Source of the DNA: Clostridia bacterium | Lineage (GTDB): Bacteria; Bacillota; Clostridia; CAKSNL01; HGM11501 | Reading direction: 5' to 3' | DNA: 57,345 nt | Assembly (NCBI GenBank): GCA_900766735.1 | Contig: CAAFWO010000029.1 | Span: 1 to 57,345, forward strand | Part shown: piece after piece, positions 1-7,201 of the stretch | Numbering within the stretch: position 1 is the stretch's first letter | How the letters are laid out: every line of letters begins with the position of its first letter | Position numbers and translations under genes: made by a program | The notes under the pieces: generated by a model | The model's database searches: none | What the model was told of the DNA's origin: nothing | What the model saw: the letters and a program-made list of their open reading frames with translations, nothing else

Positions 1-27
1 CAGTGCTTTTATCTTCGATTTATGCAA

Positions 28-167
28 AGTAATGCGTAAAACTGCCATGGGCATCATAAAAGCAAGATTTTTTGATGAAGTGCAAGGCAAAAAAGCGAAT
101 AATCCTGACGGATTATGAGATTTTTTAACACAGCAATTCGCAAAAAAGATGTTTTTATGGCATTACT
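28..167. repeat. Long imperfect inverted repeat (MITE- or REP-like hairpin)
   Basis: No gene is visible in the first 200 bases. The core is ATAATCC-TGAC-GGATTAT at 99-116. Arms continue outwards: A-runs with GCGAAT (95-100) against ATTCGC (136-141), CATAAAA-like words on both sides, and AGTAATGC (28-35) against GCATTACT (160-167). The left arm carries about 20 extra bases, including TGCCATGGGCA. The whole would fold as a roughly 140-base hairpin. Its copy number is unknown from one window. Confidence 0.45.
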
Positions 168-176
168 GTTTTATCG

Positions 177-205
177 TGGGCCGGCTTTAGCCGACCCTTT
201 CTTTT
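177..205 (+). terminator. Intrinsic terminator of a plus-strand gene lying left of the window
   Basis: GGGCCGGCT and AGCCGACCC form a short GC-rich stem followed by TTTCTTTT on the plus strand. The adjacent corA is on the minus strand and the hairpin has no T-run in that direction, so it most likely ends an upstream plus-strand transcript. Confidence 0.55.
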
Positions 206-1043
206 ATAGCCATTTTTTCTTTTTAAAGTACCATATGAGCCAGACGACGATGGCGACGCTGACCAAGATCACCGCGGGGTAACCGAATGGCGAATAAAGC
301 TCCGGCATAAATTTGAAATTCATACCGTACCATCCGACGATGAGTGTGAGCGGCAGAAAAATGACCGTCACGACCGTGAAAAGCTTCATCAGCTCGTTCT
401 GCTTTATCGAGAGCCGGGACTGATACGCCTCGCGCATCTGTGTCACATTCTCCTGAAGATTCACGACCGCGCCTAAAAACCTGTCTGTCCTCGTACCCAA
501 AACCGCGATGCGGCGGGCGATATTGTCCGACAGCAGGCCGTTGTCGTTTGCGCTCATCTCGTCAAAAATCGAAACCAGCTGTTCATAGTAGCGCTTGCGG
601 CGCAAAAGCTCTTTCCGAAGTTCGGATATTGTTTTTACCGCAACATGCTCGGGCGAGGAAAAAAGCGCGTTTTCATGTGCGCCGATTTTTTGTTCAAACG
701 CATCCAGAGAATCCATATCTCCCTTTAAGAGACGGACGAAGAAGGCGTAAAGCGCTTCTTCGTTCGTACGGTTCTCAAAAAGTGAATCCGTCATACGGGT
801 GACTGCCGAGAGGGAAGAATTATCCTCGCAGAAGAAGAACAGGTCCTCACGGTCAATATAGATCATTATCTTTGAATTCTTCACCGAGTCGCTTTTGACA
901 TCGTAATAATCAAAAGCCAGAAGGTCAAAATTCTCAAAGGCCTCGAAGCTTTCCGTCTGTCCCTCGTTGATATAGGAAAAGACGTGACTATCCATGAAAC
1001 CGGAGACCTTGCCGGCATTTTCGAAAAGTAAAATATCTTTCAT
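204..1043 (-). CDS. corA: CorA-family divalent cation transporter
   Basis: Membrane channel for Mg2+ (possibly Co2+ or Ni2+) uptake, of the CorA/Alr1/Mrs2 superfamily. The protein has 279 residues. A soluble alpha/beta and coiled-coil N-terminal region of about 215 residues is followed by two C-terminal membrane helices (about 220-240 and 255-273). The signature GMN follows the first helix at residues 240-242, in the context VGWYGMNF, and the basic tail KKKKWL fits the family. It is a little shorter than Escherichia coli CorA (316). It lies 11 bases downstream of the tandem aldolase gene on the same strand, so the two are probably co-transcribed. Substrate preference cannot be read from the sequence. 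Confidence 0.9.
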   Translation of the reverse strand: MKDILLFENAGKVSGFMDSHVFSYINEGQTESFEAFENFDLLAFDYYDVKSDSVKNSKIMIYIDREDLFFFCEDNSSLSAVTRMTDSLFENRTNEEALYAFFVRLLKGDMDSLDAFEQKIGAHENALFSSPEHVAVKTISELRKELLRRKRYYEQLVSIFDEMSANDNGLLSDNIARRIAVLGTRTDRFLGAVVNLQENVTQMREAYQSRLSIKQNELMKLFTVVTVIFLPLTLIVGWYGMNFKFMPELYSPFGYPAVILVSVAIVVWLIWYFKKKKWL

Positions 1044-1054
1044 ATTACAGCTTT

Positions 1055-2347
1055 TTACCGCTCTAAATGGAACGCGTCGATAATGCGGTCGACCTCCGAA
1101 TCGTCGATCTTGACTATTTTGCCGAGCGTTTCGGCATTGACGATCGCCTTCGCGCTGTACTCGGCCACTTCAAGGCGGTCAAACGCGTTTAGGAGCGATG
1201 TGCCCATAACGATACAGCACTCGTTTTCAACAAGCGTGACGGGTGTCTTTAAGCTCAGCTTTTTGGCTGTTTCCTCGGGTTCCAAATAGGTTGACCCGAA
1301 GGGGAGCTTTTCAACGTCACGGAGCATTATGTAGCTCTCGGGAATAATCCGCGAGTCAAGCTGCGCGTCCGACACGGCGAAGGCCATGAGGTTTGGCGGA
1401 TGCGCCAGGATAACGGAATTAATCTCCGGGTGAAGATCATAAATAAATTTGTGGAAGAGCACGCTACGGCTCGGGTTTTTGCCGAGCTCTTTCATATTTC
1501 CCTGTATCTTTACAATGTCCTCCGGCTCTAAATATTTTCTGTCCTTGCCGTAGGGGGTGATGATAAATCCGCCGTCGGGCATTCTTTCGGAAAATGTGCC
1601 CTGCGAGCTTGTGAAAAGGCGCTGATGATATGCCCTTTTAATGAGTGAGCACATTGAAGCGCGAGCCTCTTTTTCCGGGCTTGAGAAGCCCTCGGGAACA
1701 AATTCGCTTAAGCTGACACTGTTTTTCGCCTCGGCAACCGCGATCGCGCGGTCGGAAAGAGTGTGAAGCGAACCGATCTTCGTCGCCTGAAGCTGAATGC
1801 GTGCGCAGTAGTCGAGTGTTTCGAAGGCCTTAAAAGCCTCAAAAAGGTCACTCTTTCCGACAACGACGCCGTGATTTTCAAGCATTACCGTGGAAACGCC
1901 CTCGGAAAAGACGTTCGCGATGTTTTCCGATAACTCGCGGCTTCCGGGAAGCTCATAGGGCGCATAGCGCACCTCGCCGCAGACCGTGTCAATATTCGGA
2001 ATGATGTTCGTCTCAGGCACGATTCTTGCAATCGAGAAGCCCAAAAGTGCCGGGGGATGGGCGTGAAGCACAGCCTTGATGTCCGGCCTTCTTTTATAGA
2101 TTATGCTGTGGAACGGAAACTCCGAGGAGGGCTTGTGCCTGCCGATGATCTCGCCGGACGGGGTGACACGGACCATATCGTCACGCGTCAAAGAGCCCTT
2201 GTCGATGCCGGCGGGCGTTATCCAGATGTCGCCGTTATCGTCCAGAATCGAAAGGTTGCCGCCGGAGGTCGTCGTCATTCCGTAGGAATATATGCGTTCC
2301 ATGATGATAACGAGCTGATCCGCCGGGTGCATAAGCTTAAAGTTCAT
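1055..2347 (-). CDS. Tandem class II aldolase/adducin-domain protein
   Basis: Two class II aldolase domains in one chain of 430 residues; single-domain members such as L-fuculose-1-phosphate aldolase have about 215. The first domain (about 1-200) keeps SGGNLS (28-33), Glu76, the metal-binding HAH at 95-97 and His159 in ENHG. The second (about 215-425) is degenerate: the HAHP position reads LAHP (314-317) and ENHG reads ENEC (374-377), so two of the three expected zinc ligands are missing. The first half may act as an aldolase or epimerase on a sugar phosphate while the second is structural or regulatory. The start has AAAGGA upstream and a good promoter. Substrate unknown. Confidence 0.85.
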   Translation of the reverse strand: MNFKLMHPADQLVIIMERIYSYGMTTTSGGNLSILDDNGDIWITPAGIDKGSLTRDDMVRVTPSGEIIGRHKPSSEFPFHSIIYKRRPDIKAVLHAHPPALLGFSIARIVPETNIIPNIDTVCGEVRYAPYELPGSRELSENIANVFSEGVSTVMLENHGVVVGKSDLFEAFKAFETLDYCARIQLQATKIGSLHTLSDRAIAVAEAKNSVSLSEFVPEGFSSPEKEARASMCSLIKRAYHQRLFTSSQGTFSERMPDGGFIITPYGKDRKYLEPEDIVKIQGNMKELGKNPSRSVLFHKFIYDLHPEINSVILAHPPNLMAFAVSDAQLDSRIIPESYIMLRDVEKLPFGSTYLEPEETAKKLSLKTPVTLVENECCIVMGTSLLNAFDRLEVAEYSAKAIVNAETLGKIVKIDDSEVDRIIDAFHLER

Positions 2348-2381
2348 AAAAAAATCCTTTCTTTAATAATATTATACTTTT

Positions 2382-2410
2382 ATTATACTATCGAAAAAAG
2401 GCGGTGTAAA
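2382..2410 (-). promoter_or_regulatory. Sigma-A promoter of the aldolase-corA transcript
   Basis: On the minus strand, TTTACA (2405-2410), a 17-bp spacer and TATAAT (2382-2387). It lies 35 bases upstream of the aldolase start. Confidence 0.7.
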
Positions 2411-2515
2411 GAGGAATTTTTACAATTATCTTATTTTAAATTTAGGAGAAATGAATAAATATAGACCGTGTTTTTATGTAAAGTCGCTAAATTTTCGAAA
2501 AATTTAAAAAAACTC

Positions 2516-2547
2516 TTGCAAAATTATCTGAAATCTGTTATTATAAT
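2516..2547 (+). promoter_or_regulatory. Sigma-A promoter of rpmB
   Basis: TTGCAA at 2516-2521, followed after 17 bp by TATTAT (2539-2544), with an overlapping TATAAT at 2542-2547. It lies about 30 bases upstream of the rpmB start codon. Confidence 0.65.
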
Positions 2548-2578
2548 ATTTACCGTGACGAAATGGAGGTGTTTTTAA

Positions 2579-2767
2579 ATGGCAAAATGTGATGTTTGCG
2601 GAAAAGGCGTAACATTCGGAATCAGAGTCAGCCATTCTCATAGAAGAAGCAACAGAACGTGGAAAGCTAACGTTAAGAAGGTAAGAGCGCTCGTTAACGG
2701 CACTCCCAAAACCGTATCGGTTTGCTCACGCTGCCTGCGTTCGGGCAAGATAGTTCGTGCTATCTGA
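2579..2767 (+). CDS. rpmB: 50S ribosomal protein L28
   Basis: Structural protein of the large ribosomal subunit, 62 residues, the usual length for bacterial L28. The start MAKCDVCGKG and the pair Cys4/Cys7 with Cys49/Cys52 mark the zinc-binding (C+) form. The basic stretch HSHRRSNRTWKAN is conserved in the family. GGAGGTG lies upstream of the ATG. The gene stands alone between its own promoter and an intrinsic terminator, as is common for rpmB in Firmicutes. Confidence 0.97.
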   Translation: MAKCDVCGKGVTFGIRVSHSHRRSNRTWKANVKKVRALVNGTPKTVSVCSRCLRSGKIVRAI

Positions 2768-2789
2768 TCAATCTGAATATAAGCTTATT

Positions 2790-2816
2790 AAAGGGACAGG
2801 CCTTGCCTGTCCCTTT
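2790..2816 (+). terminator. Intrinsic terminator of rpmB
   Basis: AAGGGACAGG and CCTGTCCCTT form a perfect stem with a five-base loop, followed by TTTT. It lies 23 bases after the rpmB stop. From here to 3194 no convincing gene is seen; the stretch is AT-rich with only a weak hairpin (ACGGC/GCCGT at 3037-3053). Confidence 0.85.
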
Positions 2817-3194
2817 TGCCTTTCCGAGTTTTTTCACCGGTAAAAGGGCGTGAAAAAAAGATTGAATTTTGTCAAAAGCACGTTTTTTACAAAGAGAAAA
2901 AGTGACATTGCTTAAATATTCGTTAAAATGCAACAGAATATGAAGTGATATAGAGGGTTATGTTGTAATATATTACCATATAATGTTAAATAAATATTAA
3001 ATGCAAATACAAGCGTTTTGTGTTTTTCGATTGAATACGGCAAGCTTCGCCGTGTTTTGGAACCCAAGGTTGCCTAACAAACTATATTAATATGTAAGCC
3101 ATGTAAAAAAATTACTGGACAAATCCCTCCAAATAGGTTAAACTTATTATCAGTAAGGCAATACGGAAATACGGAGATACGGGGGGAAAGCAAG

Positions 3195-3428
3195 TTGAGG
3201 AAAATGGTTGGAAACACGAGTTACACTATGGAAGAAAGGAAGGACGGTTTTATTTTTACGATCCGCGAAGGAGATTACGAAAGGTCATTGGTGATTGGGG
3301 AAATTACCAAGACTGCCGCGGAAAAATTTTTTAATGTTCTGGTTGAAAACGAAGTTTTGCCCGGGCATCTTTTACCGGTCGCAGAGGATTACGACTTTGC
3401 GGCCATGTCTTTATTGGCCGCCGAGTAA
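3195..3428 (+). CDS. Small uncharacterised protein, possibly DUF6514-like
   Basis: A 77-residue acidic soluble protein with no signal peptide or membrane segment. The C-terminal half (about 38-70) reads as a helix ending in VLPGHLLPVAEDYDF. This resembles, by eye, the VxPxHLxDVxEDW pattern I associate with DUF6514 of clostridia; that is from memory and unchecked. The TTG start has GGGGGG eight bases upstream; an in-frame ATG at 3204 is the alternative. A TGGACA/TAAACT promoter-like pair lies near 3117-3146. It is monocistronic, with its own terminator. Function unknown. Confidence 0.7.
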   Translation: MRKMVGNTSYTMEERKDGFIFTIREGDYERSLVIGEITKTAAEKFFNVLVENEVLPGHLLPVAEDYDFAAMSLLAAE

Positions 3429-3470
3429 GGCGGTTTTATTATGCTGTAAAATGTTGGACACAATATGATA

Positions 3471-3522
3471 AAACAAGAGGCTTAAAATGCTTTGACCGGC
3501 ATTTTTAAACCTCTTGTTTTTT
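3471..3522 (+). terminator. Intrinsic terminator after the 77-residue gene
   Basis: AAACAAGAGG pairs with CCTCTTGTTT, with extra inner pairing of TTAAAATGC and GCATTTTTAA, then a run of T. Confidence 0.85.
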
Positions 3523-3626
3523 GGTGATGGGTGTGGTATACTTTATGATATACTTAAAAAGTTGTCAAGGGAAAAACAATGCTGATATATAAAAATAAAA
3601 AACCATAAAAATCAAGGAGTGAGAGT

Positions 3627-4121
3627 ATGACATACGGTCAGGATCACAGGAGCTTTTTTTCGGAAAGGCTGATGAGAAAGGTGCCCGAGCCGAAGGAGCT
3701 CGTTTTATCCGCGCTTACCGCCGTTATCGCAGGAGTGATCTGCGCAGTCTCGGCGGTCTATTTAAAAGTCGCCGCAGTCATCATCTGGGCAGCCGCGGTT
3801 TACGGTGCGTATTATGTCATCGGCTCGCTTATGGTCAAGGAATATGAGTACATATTGACCGACGGCGTGTTGGACATTGACCTTATCACCGCGAAAAGAA
3901 GCAGAAAGCGCCTTAAAAGCATAGAGCTTACCGAATGCTCCGAGGGCGGAAAGGCAGAGCCGGGAATGGCAGGCGAATACCTTTGCCCGGCCAAAAAGTC
4001 GGACAACCTTTACTATCTTGTAAGAACGCATAACGGCGCGAAAGAGACTGTCATAATCGACCCTAACCAGATGATGAAGGACGCGTTCGGCTGTTATATG
4101 GGAAAGAGTTTTAAAAAATGA
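3627..4121 (+). CDS. Uncharacterised two-helix membrane protein (DUF6106-like)
   Basis: A 164-residue protein with two adjacent hydrophobic segments at about 27-68, then a soluble region containing EYEYILTDGVLDID and RSRKRLKSIELTE. This layout resembles bacterial PH-like membrane proteins and the clostridial DUF6106 family; the family name is from memory. AAGGAG lies upstream of the start. The stop overlaps the acpS start (ATGA), indicating translational coupling with acpS and nnrD/E. Function unknown. Confidence 0.8.
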   Translation: MTYGQDHRSFFSERLMRKVPEPKELVLSALTAVIAGVICAVSAVYLKVAAVIIWAAAVYGAYYVIGSLMVKEYEYILTDGVLDIDLITAKRSRKRLKSIELTECSEGGKAEPGMAGEYLCPAKKSDNLYYLVRTHNGAKETVIIDPNQMMKDAFGCYMGKSFKK

Positions 4122-4462
4122 TCTACGGAGTCGGGACAGATATTGTCCGAATCGAACGAATGAAGCGCTTTTGCGAAAAGGGCTATATGGAGCGCTGTTT
4201 CACAAAAGGCGAAATAGAGCATTGCAGAAACAGCCGCGATATTTATGAGACCGCGGCCGGGATCTTTGCGGCAAAAGAGGCTTTTTCCAAAGCGGTCGGG
4301 AAAGGCATTTTCGACGTTTTAAAAGACGCCGAGGTGTGCTATGACTCGGGAAAGCCGTTTTTTGGTCTTAAAAACGGGACGGGCGAGGGGCTTCGCTTCA
4401 GCCTGTCCATATCGCACGACGGGGACTATGCCGTCGCGTTTGTTGTTGTGGAGGTGGAATGA
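4118..4462 (+). CDS. acpS: Holo-[acyl-carrier-protein] synthase
   Basis: Transfers 4'-phosphopantetheine from CoA to the serine of apo acyl carrier protein, activating it for fatty acid synthesis. The 114-residue length is typical of AcpS. The metal-binding Asp8 lies in GVGTDIVRIERM and Glu54 in FAAKEAFSKAVGKG, the two signature motifs. The start overlaps the preceding stop and the end overlaps the next start by four bases. The acpS-nnrD/E order is common in Firmicutes. Confidence 0.95.
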   Translation: MIYGVGTDIVRIERMKRFCEKGYMERCFTKGEIEHCRNSRDIYETAAGIFAAKEAFSKAVGKGIFDVLKDAEVCYDSGKPFFGLKNGTGEGLRFSLSISHDGDYAVAFVVVEVE

Positions 4463-5919
4463 TGTATTTAAAAGCCGTTCCGTCGCGCCTTGTGCGACTG
4501 GCGGACGAAAACGCCGGGAAGCTTTACGGCATCGGCGAGGAGATTTTGATCGAGAACGCCGCGTCGGCGCTTTATGATGAGTGCCCGAAAGTGAAAAGCG
4601 CGGTCATTTTAGCCGGCCCGGGCAACAACGGGGCGGACGGGTTCGCCCTGGCGAGAAGGCTTTTTCTCTCGGGCTGTGACACCGAAATCCTGACTCTTTG
4701 CGATGCCGGCCACAAAAATGCCGAAATCGCAAAAAAGCTCGGCATTAAAATATACGATTTTTACGACCGGGAGGAAAAAGAGGCAGAGCTTTATGTGGAC
4801 GCGCTCTTCGGAACGGGACTTTCGCGCCCCGTCACCGGAAAAGCGGAGGAAATGATCGAATATATGAATTCCAAACAGGGGATAAAAATAGCTGTGGATG
4901 TGCCGAGCGGAGCGGACTCAGACACCGGAGCGGTCAGAGGATGCGCCGTCCGAGCGGACAAAACGGTGACCTTCGCTTTCGCAAAACCGGGTCTTTACCA
5001 ATTCCCGTGTGCGGACTATGCCGGAAAAGTTGTGGTTAAGGACATTTTTTTGCCGGACACGATCGGCGATACGAAAAGATACATAGTTAAATCAGCAAGC
5101 ATCCCGAAGCGCGAAAAAAACACGCACAAGGGAACATATGGCCGCCTTTTGTGCATGACGGGCTCGGAGTCCATGGCCGGCGCGGCATATATGTCCGCAC
5201 AGGCGGCGATAAAATCCGGGTGCGGTCTGGTGACTGTCCTGGTGCCGGACGTGATTGGCGGGCAGGTCTCCTCAAAGCTTACCGAAGCGATGGTTATGCC
5301 TTGTCCGTCAAAGGACGGTGCATTTTCAAAAGAGGCTTTTACCGCCCGTGAAAAATATTTTTCAGAGGCGGACACGCTTTTAATCGGCTGCGGCATTCGC
5401 AATACCGAGGAAACTGCATATCTTGTTAGAGAGGCTGTATCAAAATTTATTGGAAAAAAGGTCATCGATGCGGACGGTCTTAACGTCCTTGCCGGTACGC
5501 CGGAGCTTTTGGCCGGCGCGGTCATAACGCCGCACCCGGGCGAAATGGCGCGCCTTATGAAAACGGATATTGCCTCGGTCGAAATGGACAGAGTGCAGAA
5601 CGCGGTATCATTTTCCGTGAAATACGGCTGCACGGTGGTGCTTAAAGGCGCGCGCACCGTCACGGCATATCCCGACGGGCGAGCCTATATCAACGACGGC
5701 GGAAACCCGGGAATGGCGAACGGCGGAAGCGGAGACGTTTTGGCCGGCCTCATCGCCTCGTTTTTAGCGCAGGGAATTCCGGACGCGGAGATCGCGGCTG
5801 TTTATATTCATTCTTTGGCCGGCTTTCTCGCGGCGGAGAAATATTCCGAGAACGCAATGAGTGCGACCGACTTAATTAAAATGATACCGAAGGCAATAAA
5901 ATCCTCATATGGTGTATGA
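4459..5919 (+). CDS. nnr: Bifunctional NAD(P)H-hydrate epimerase / ADP-dependent dehydratase
   Basis: Repairs hydrated NAD(P)H. The N-terminal YjeF_N domain (about 1-205) epimerises the R to the S form; the C-terminal ribokinase-like domain (about 215-486) dehydrates the S form using ADP. Visible motifs are GPGNNGADGFALAR in the epimerase half, and ITPHPGEMARL and NGGSGDVLAG in the kinase-like half. The 486 residues match the usual fused protein of about 500. The start overlaps acpS by four bases; two consecutive ATG codons begin the frame. Confidence 0.93.
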   Translation: MMYLKAVPSRLVRLADENAGKLYGIGEEILIENAASALYDECPKVKSAVILAGPGNNGADGFALARRLFLSGCDTEILTLCDAGHKNAEIAKKLGIKIYDFYDREEKEAELYVDALFGTGLSRPVTGKAEEMIEYMNSKQGIKIAVDVPSGADSDTGAVRGCAVRADKTVTFAFAKPGLYQFPCADYAGKVVVKDIFLPDTIGDTKRYIVKSASIPKREKNTHKGTYGRLLCMTGSESMAGAAYMSAQAAIKSGCGLVTVLVPDVIGGQVSSKLTEAMVMPCPSKDGAFSKEAFTAREKYFSEADTLLIGCGIRNTEETAYLVREAVSKFIGKKVIDADGLNVLAGTPELLAGAVITPHPGEMARLMKTDIASVEMDRVQNAVSFSVKYGCTVVLKGARTVTAYPDGRAYINDGGNPGMANGGSGDVLAGLIASFLAQGIPDAEIAAVYIHSLAGFLAAEKYSENAMSATDLIKMIPKAIKSSYGV

Positions 5920-6027
5920 AACGGGGAAAATGTGCGCAGAATAGGAAGGGGTCGGAAAAACTGCCATTTAAAATGCCTCGGCTCGTACATAAATGGAAGC
6001 GGGCGGGCGCATATCCACAAACTGTAA

Positions 6028-6056
6028 TTGACTACCCGGGAAAAAAGATGTATAAT
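6028..6056 (+). promoter_or_regulatory. Sigma-A promoter of mazEF
   Basis: TTGACT (6028-6033), a 17-bp spacer and TATAAT (6051-6056), 38 bases upstream of the antitoxin start. The flanking ATATAT-rich stretch would be a natural site for antitoxin binding, but no clear palindrome was assigned. Confidence 0.75.
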
Positions 6057-6094
6057 TATATATATCTTATTATGTCTTAACGGGGGTTAGGTTT

Positions 6095-6367
6095 ATGGGT
6101 AACAAAAAAATACTGATCTCTTTGCCCGAAGCCTTGCTTTCCGAGGTCGACTTCCTCGCCTCGGAAGAAAATGTGAGCCGGAGCAAATGGATCAGGGAAT
6201 CCGTCACAAGGACTATCTGCCAAAAGCGGCGCGAGGTGAGGGAGCGCGCTTTGGAGGAAGGCTACCTTGCGATGGGAGAATTAAATGCGCGCCTTGCCGA
6301 GGAGAGCATTATTGCCGATAATGAGCAGCTTCTGACCTACGAGCTAAAGTTATCGGAGAGTGAATGA
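6095..6367 (+). CDS. mazE: Ribbon-helix-helix antitoxin, MazE/EndoAI type
   Basis: Antitoxin partner of the downstream MazF. It has 90 residues. The N-terminal ribbon-helix-helix fold (about 1-45) begins KKILISLPEALLSEVDFLA and continues SRSKWIRESV, as in Bacillus EndoAI. The acidic C-terminal tail (about 55-90) is the part expected to wrap around the toxin. It likely represses its own operon through the RHH domain. It ends one base before the proposed toxin start. Confidence 0.88.
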   Translation: MGNKKILISLPEALLSEVDFLASEENVSRSKWIRESVTRTICQKRREVRERALEEGYLAMGELNARLAEESIIADNEQLLTYELKLSESE

Positions 6368-6368
6368 T

Positions 6369-6719
6369 TTGATTATTAAAAGAGGAGACATTTTTTATGC
6401 GGACTTAAGTCCCGTGATCGGATCCGAACAGGGCGGAGTGCGCCCGATACTGATCGTGCAGAACGACGTCGGAAACAAGTACAGCCCGACGGTCATCGCC
6501 GCGGCGATAACCTCGCAGATCAACAAGGCGAAGCTTCCGACGCATATCGAGATCGATTCGAAGGAATACGGGCTTACCAAGGATTCTGTCATTTTGCTTG
6601 AGCAGATCAGGACGATCGACAAAAGAAGGCTGAGAGAAAAGATCGGCCACTTGGATTCGGAGCGCATGAAGAGCGTGAACGAGGCTATCTTCGTGAGCTT
6701 CGGGCTATCCTCGGATTAA
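6369..6719 (+). CDS. mazF: MazF/EndoA-family mRNA interferase toxin
   Basis: Sequence-specific endoribonuclease that cleaves single-stranded mRNA. I chose the TTG at 6369 because it gives MIIKRGDIFYADLSPV, aligning without gaps with Bacillus subtilis EndoA (MIVKRGDVYFADLSPV), and it has GGAG ten bases upstream. A GTG at 6360 would overlap mazE but has almost no spacing to that site. With this start the catalytic residues fall at Arg25 (GGVRP) and Thr48 (AAITSQI), the EndoA positions. At 116 residues it is full length. A chromosomal mazEF near nnr is the ordinary Firmicute arrangement. Confidence 0.93.
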   Translation: MIIKRGDIFYADLSPVIGSEQGGVRPILIVQNDVGNKYSPTVIAAAITSQINKAKLPTHIEIDSKEYGLTKDSVILLEQIRTIDKRRLREKIGHLDSERMKSVNEAIFVSFGLSSD

Positions 6720-6747
6720 AGCATTTATTAAAGAAGGGGTTTTACTT

Positions 6748-7185
6748 ATGAAAAATGAAAAGAGAAAAAGAGCCGCTGTGACGGCGCTTATGCTGGCAAT
6801 GCTTTTCGGGTTTGCGACCGGTGCGGCAGGAACGGACGATGATCCTTTAATATCCTTAAGCTATATCACGAACGTAGTGATGCCCTATATTGATGAGGCG
6901 GTCTCGTCAAGCGGCTCGGCCTTTGAGGTCGTCGAGGTCCCGAAGGGAAAGACCGTCAACTTAGGGGCGAGCACCGAGGCGATTTTAAGAAGCGGCAACG
7001 GCACGGTCGTTTTATCGTCTGGCGCGGCAGGCGGCTTTACCGACGTGACGAGCGGGCGCGACACGGTTGCCGGAGAGGCGGTTTTGGCAAACCATCACCT
7101 GGTCTGCCCGAGAAATGACGGGCGCGGAATCAAGGCAGAGAGCAAGCTCTACATAATGATCAAGGGCGCTTACGATATAAGATAA
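6748..7185 (+). CDS. Uncharacterised secreted protein next to a SpoIID-like protein
   Basis: A 145-residue protein with a clear signal peptide (MKNEKRKRAAVTALMLAMLF, cleavage near residue 27). The mature part is rich in Gly, Ser, Thr and Val and has no motif I recognise. Two phrases look structured: a beta-rich core around VEVPKGKTVNLGASTEAILR, and AGEAVLANHHLVCPRNDGRG, which ends in a possible His-His-Cys site. It is followed after 16 bases by the SpoIID/LytB gene and probably shares its transcript, suggesting a role at the cell surface or in spore peptidoglycan. Inference only. Confidence 0.75.
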   Translation: MKNEKRKRAAVTALMLAMLFGFATGAAGTDDDPLISLSYITNVVMPYIDEAVSSSGSAFEVVEVPKGKTVNLGASTEAILRSGNGTVVLSSGAAGGFTDVTSGRDTVAGEAVLANHHLVCPRNDGRGIKAESKLYIMIKGAYDIR

Positions 7186-7201
7186 ACGGGAGTAATGCAT
7201 T

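Noticed and set aside
440..802. Open frame of 120 codons on the plus strand over corA
   Set aside because: It is antisense to a gene with clear family motifs and has an arginine-rich composition typical of a shadow frame.
3037..3053. ACGGC/GCCGT hairpin as a terminator
   Set aside because: The five-base stem has only a short GTTTT tail and no gene precedes it closely.
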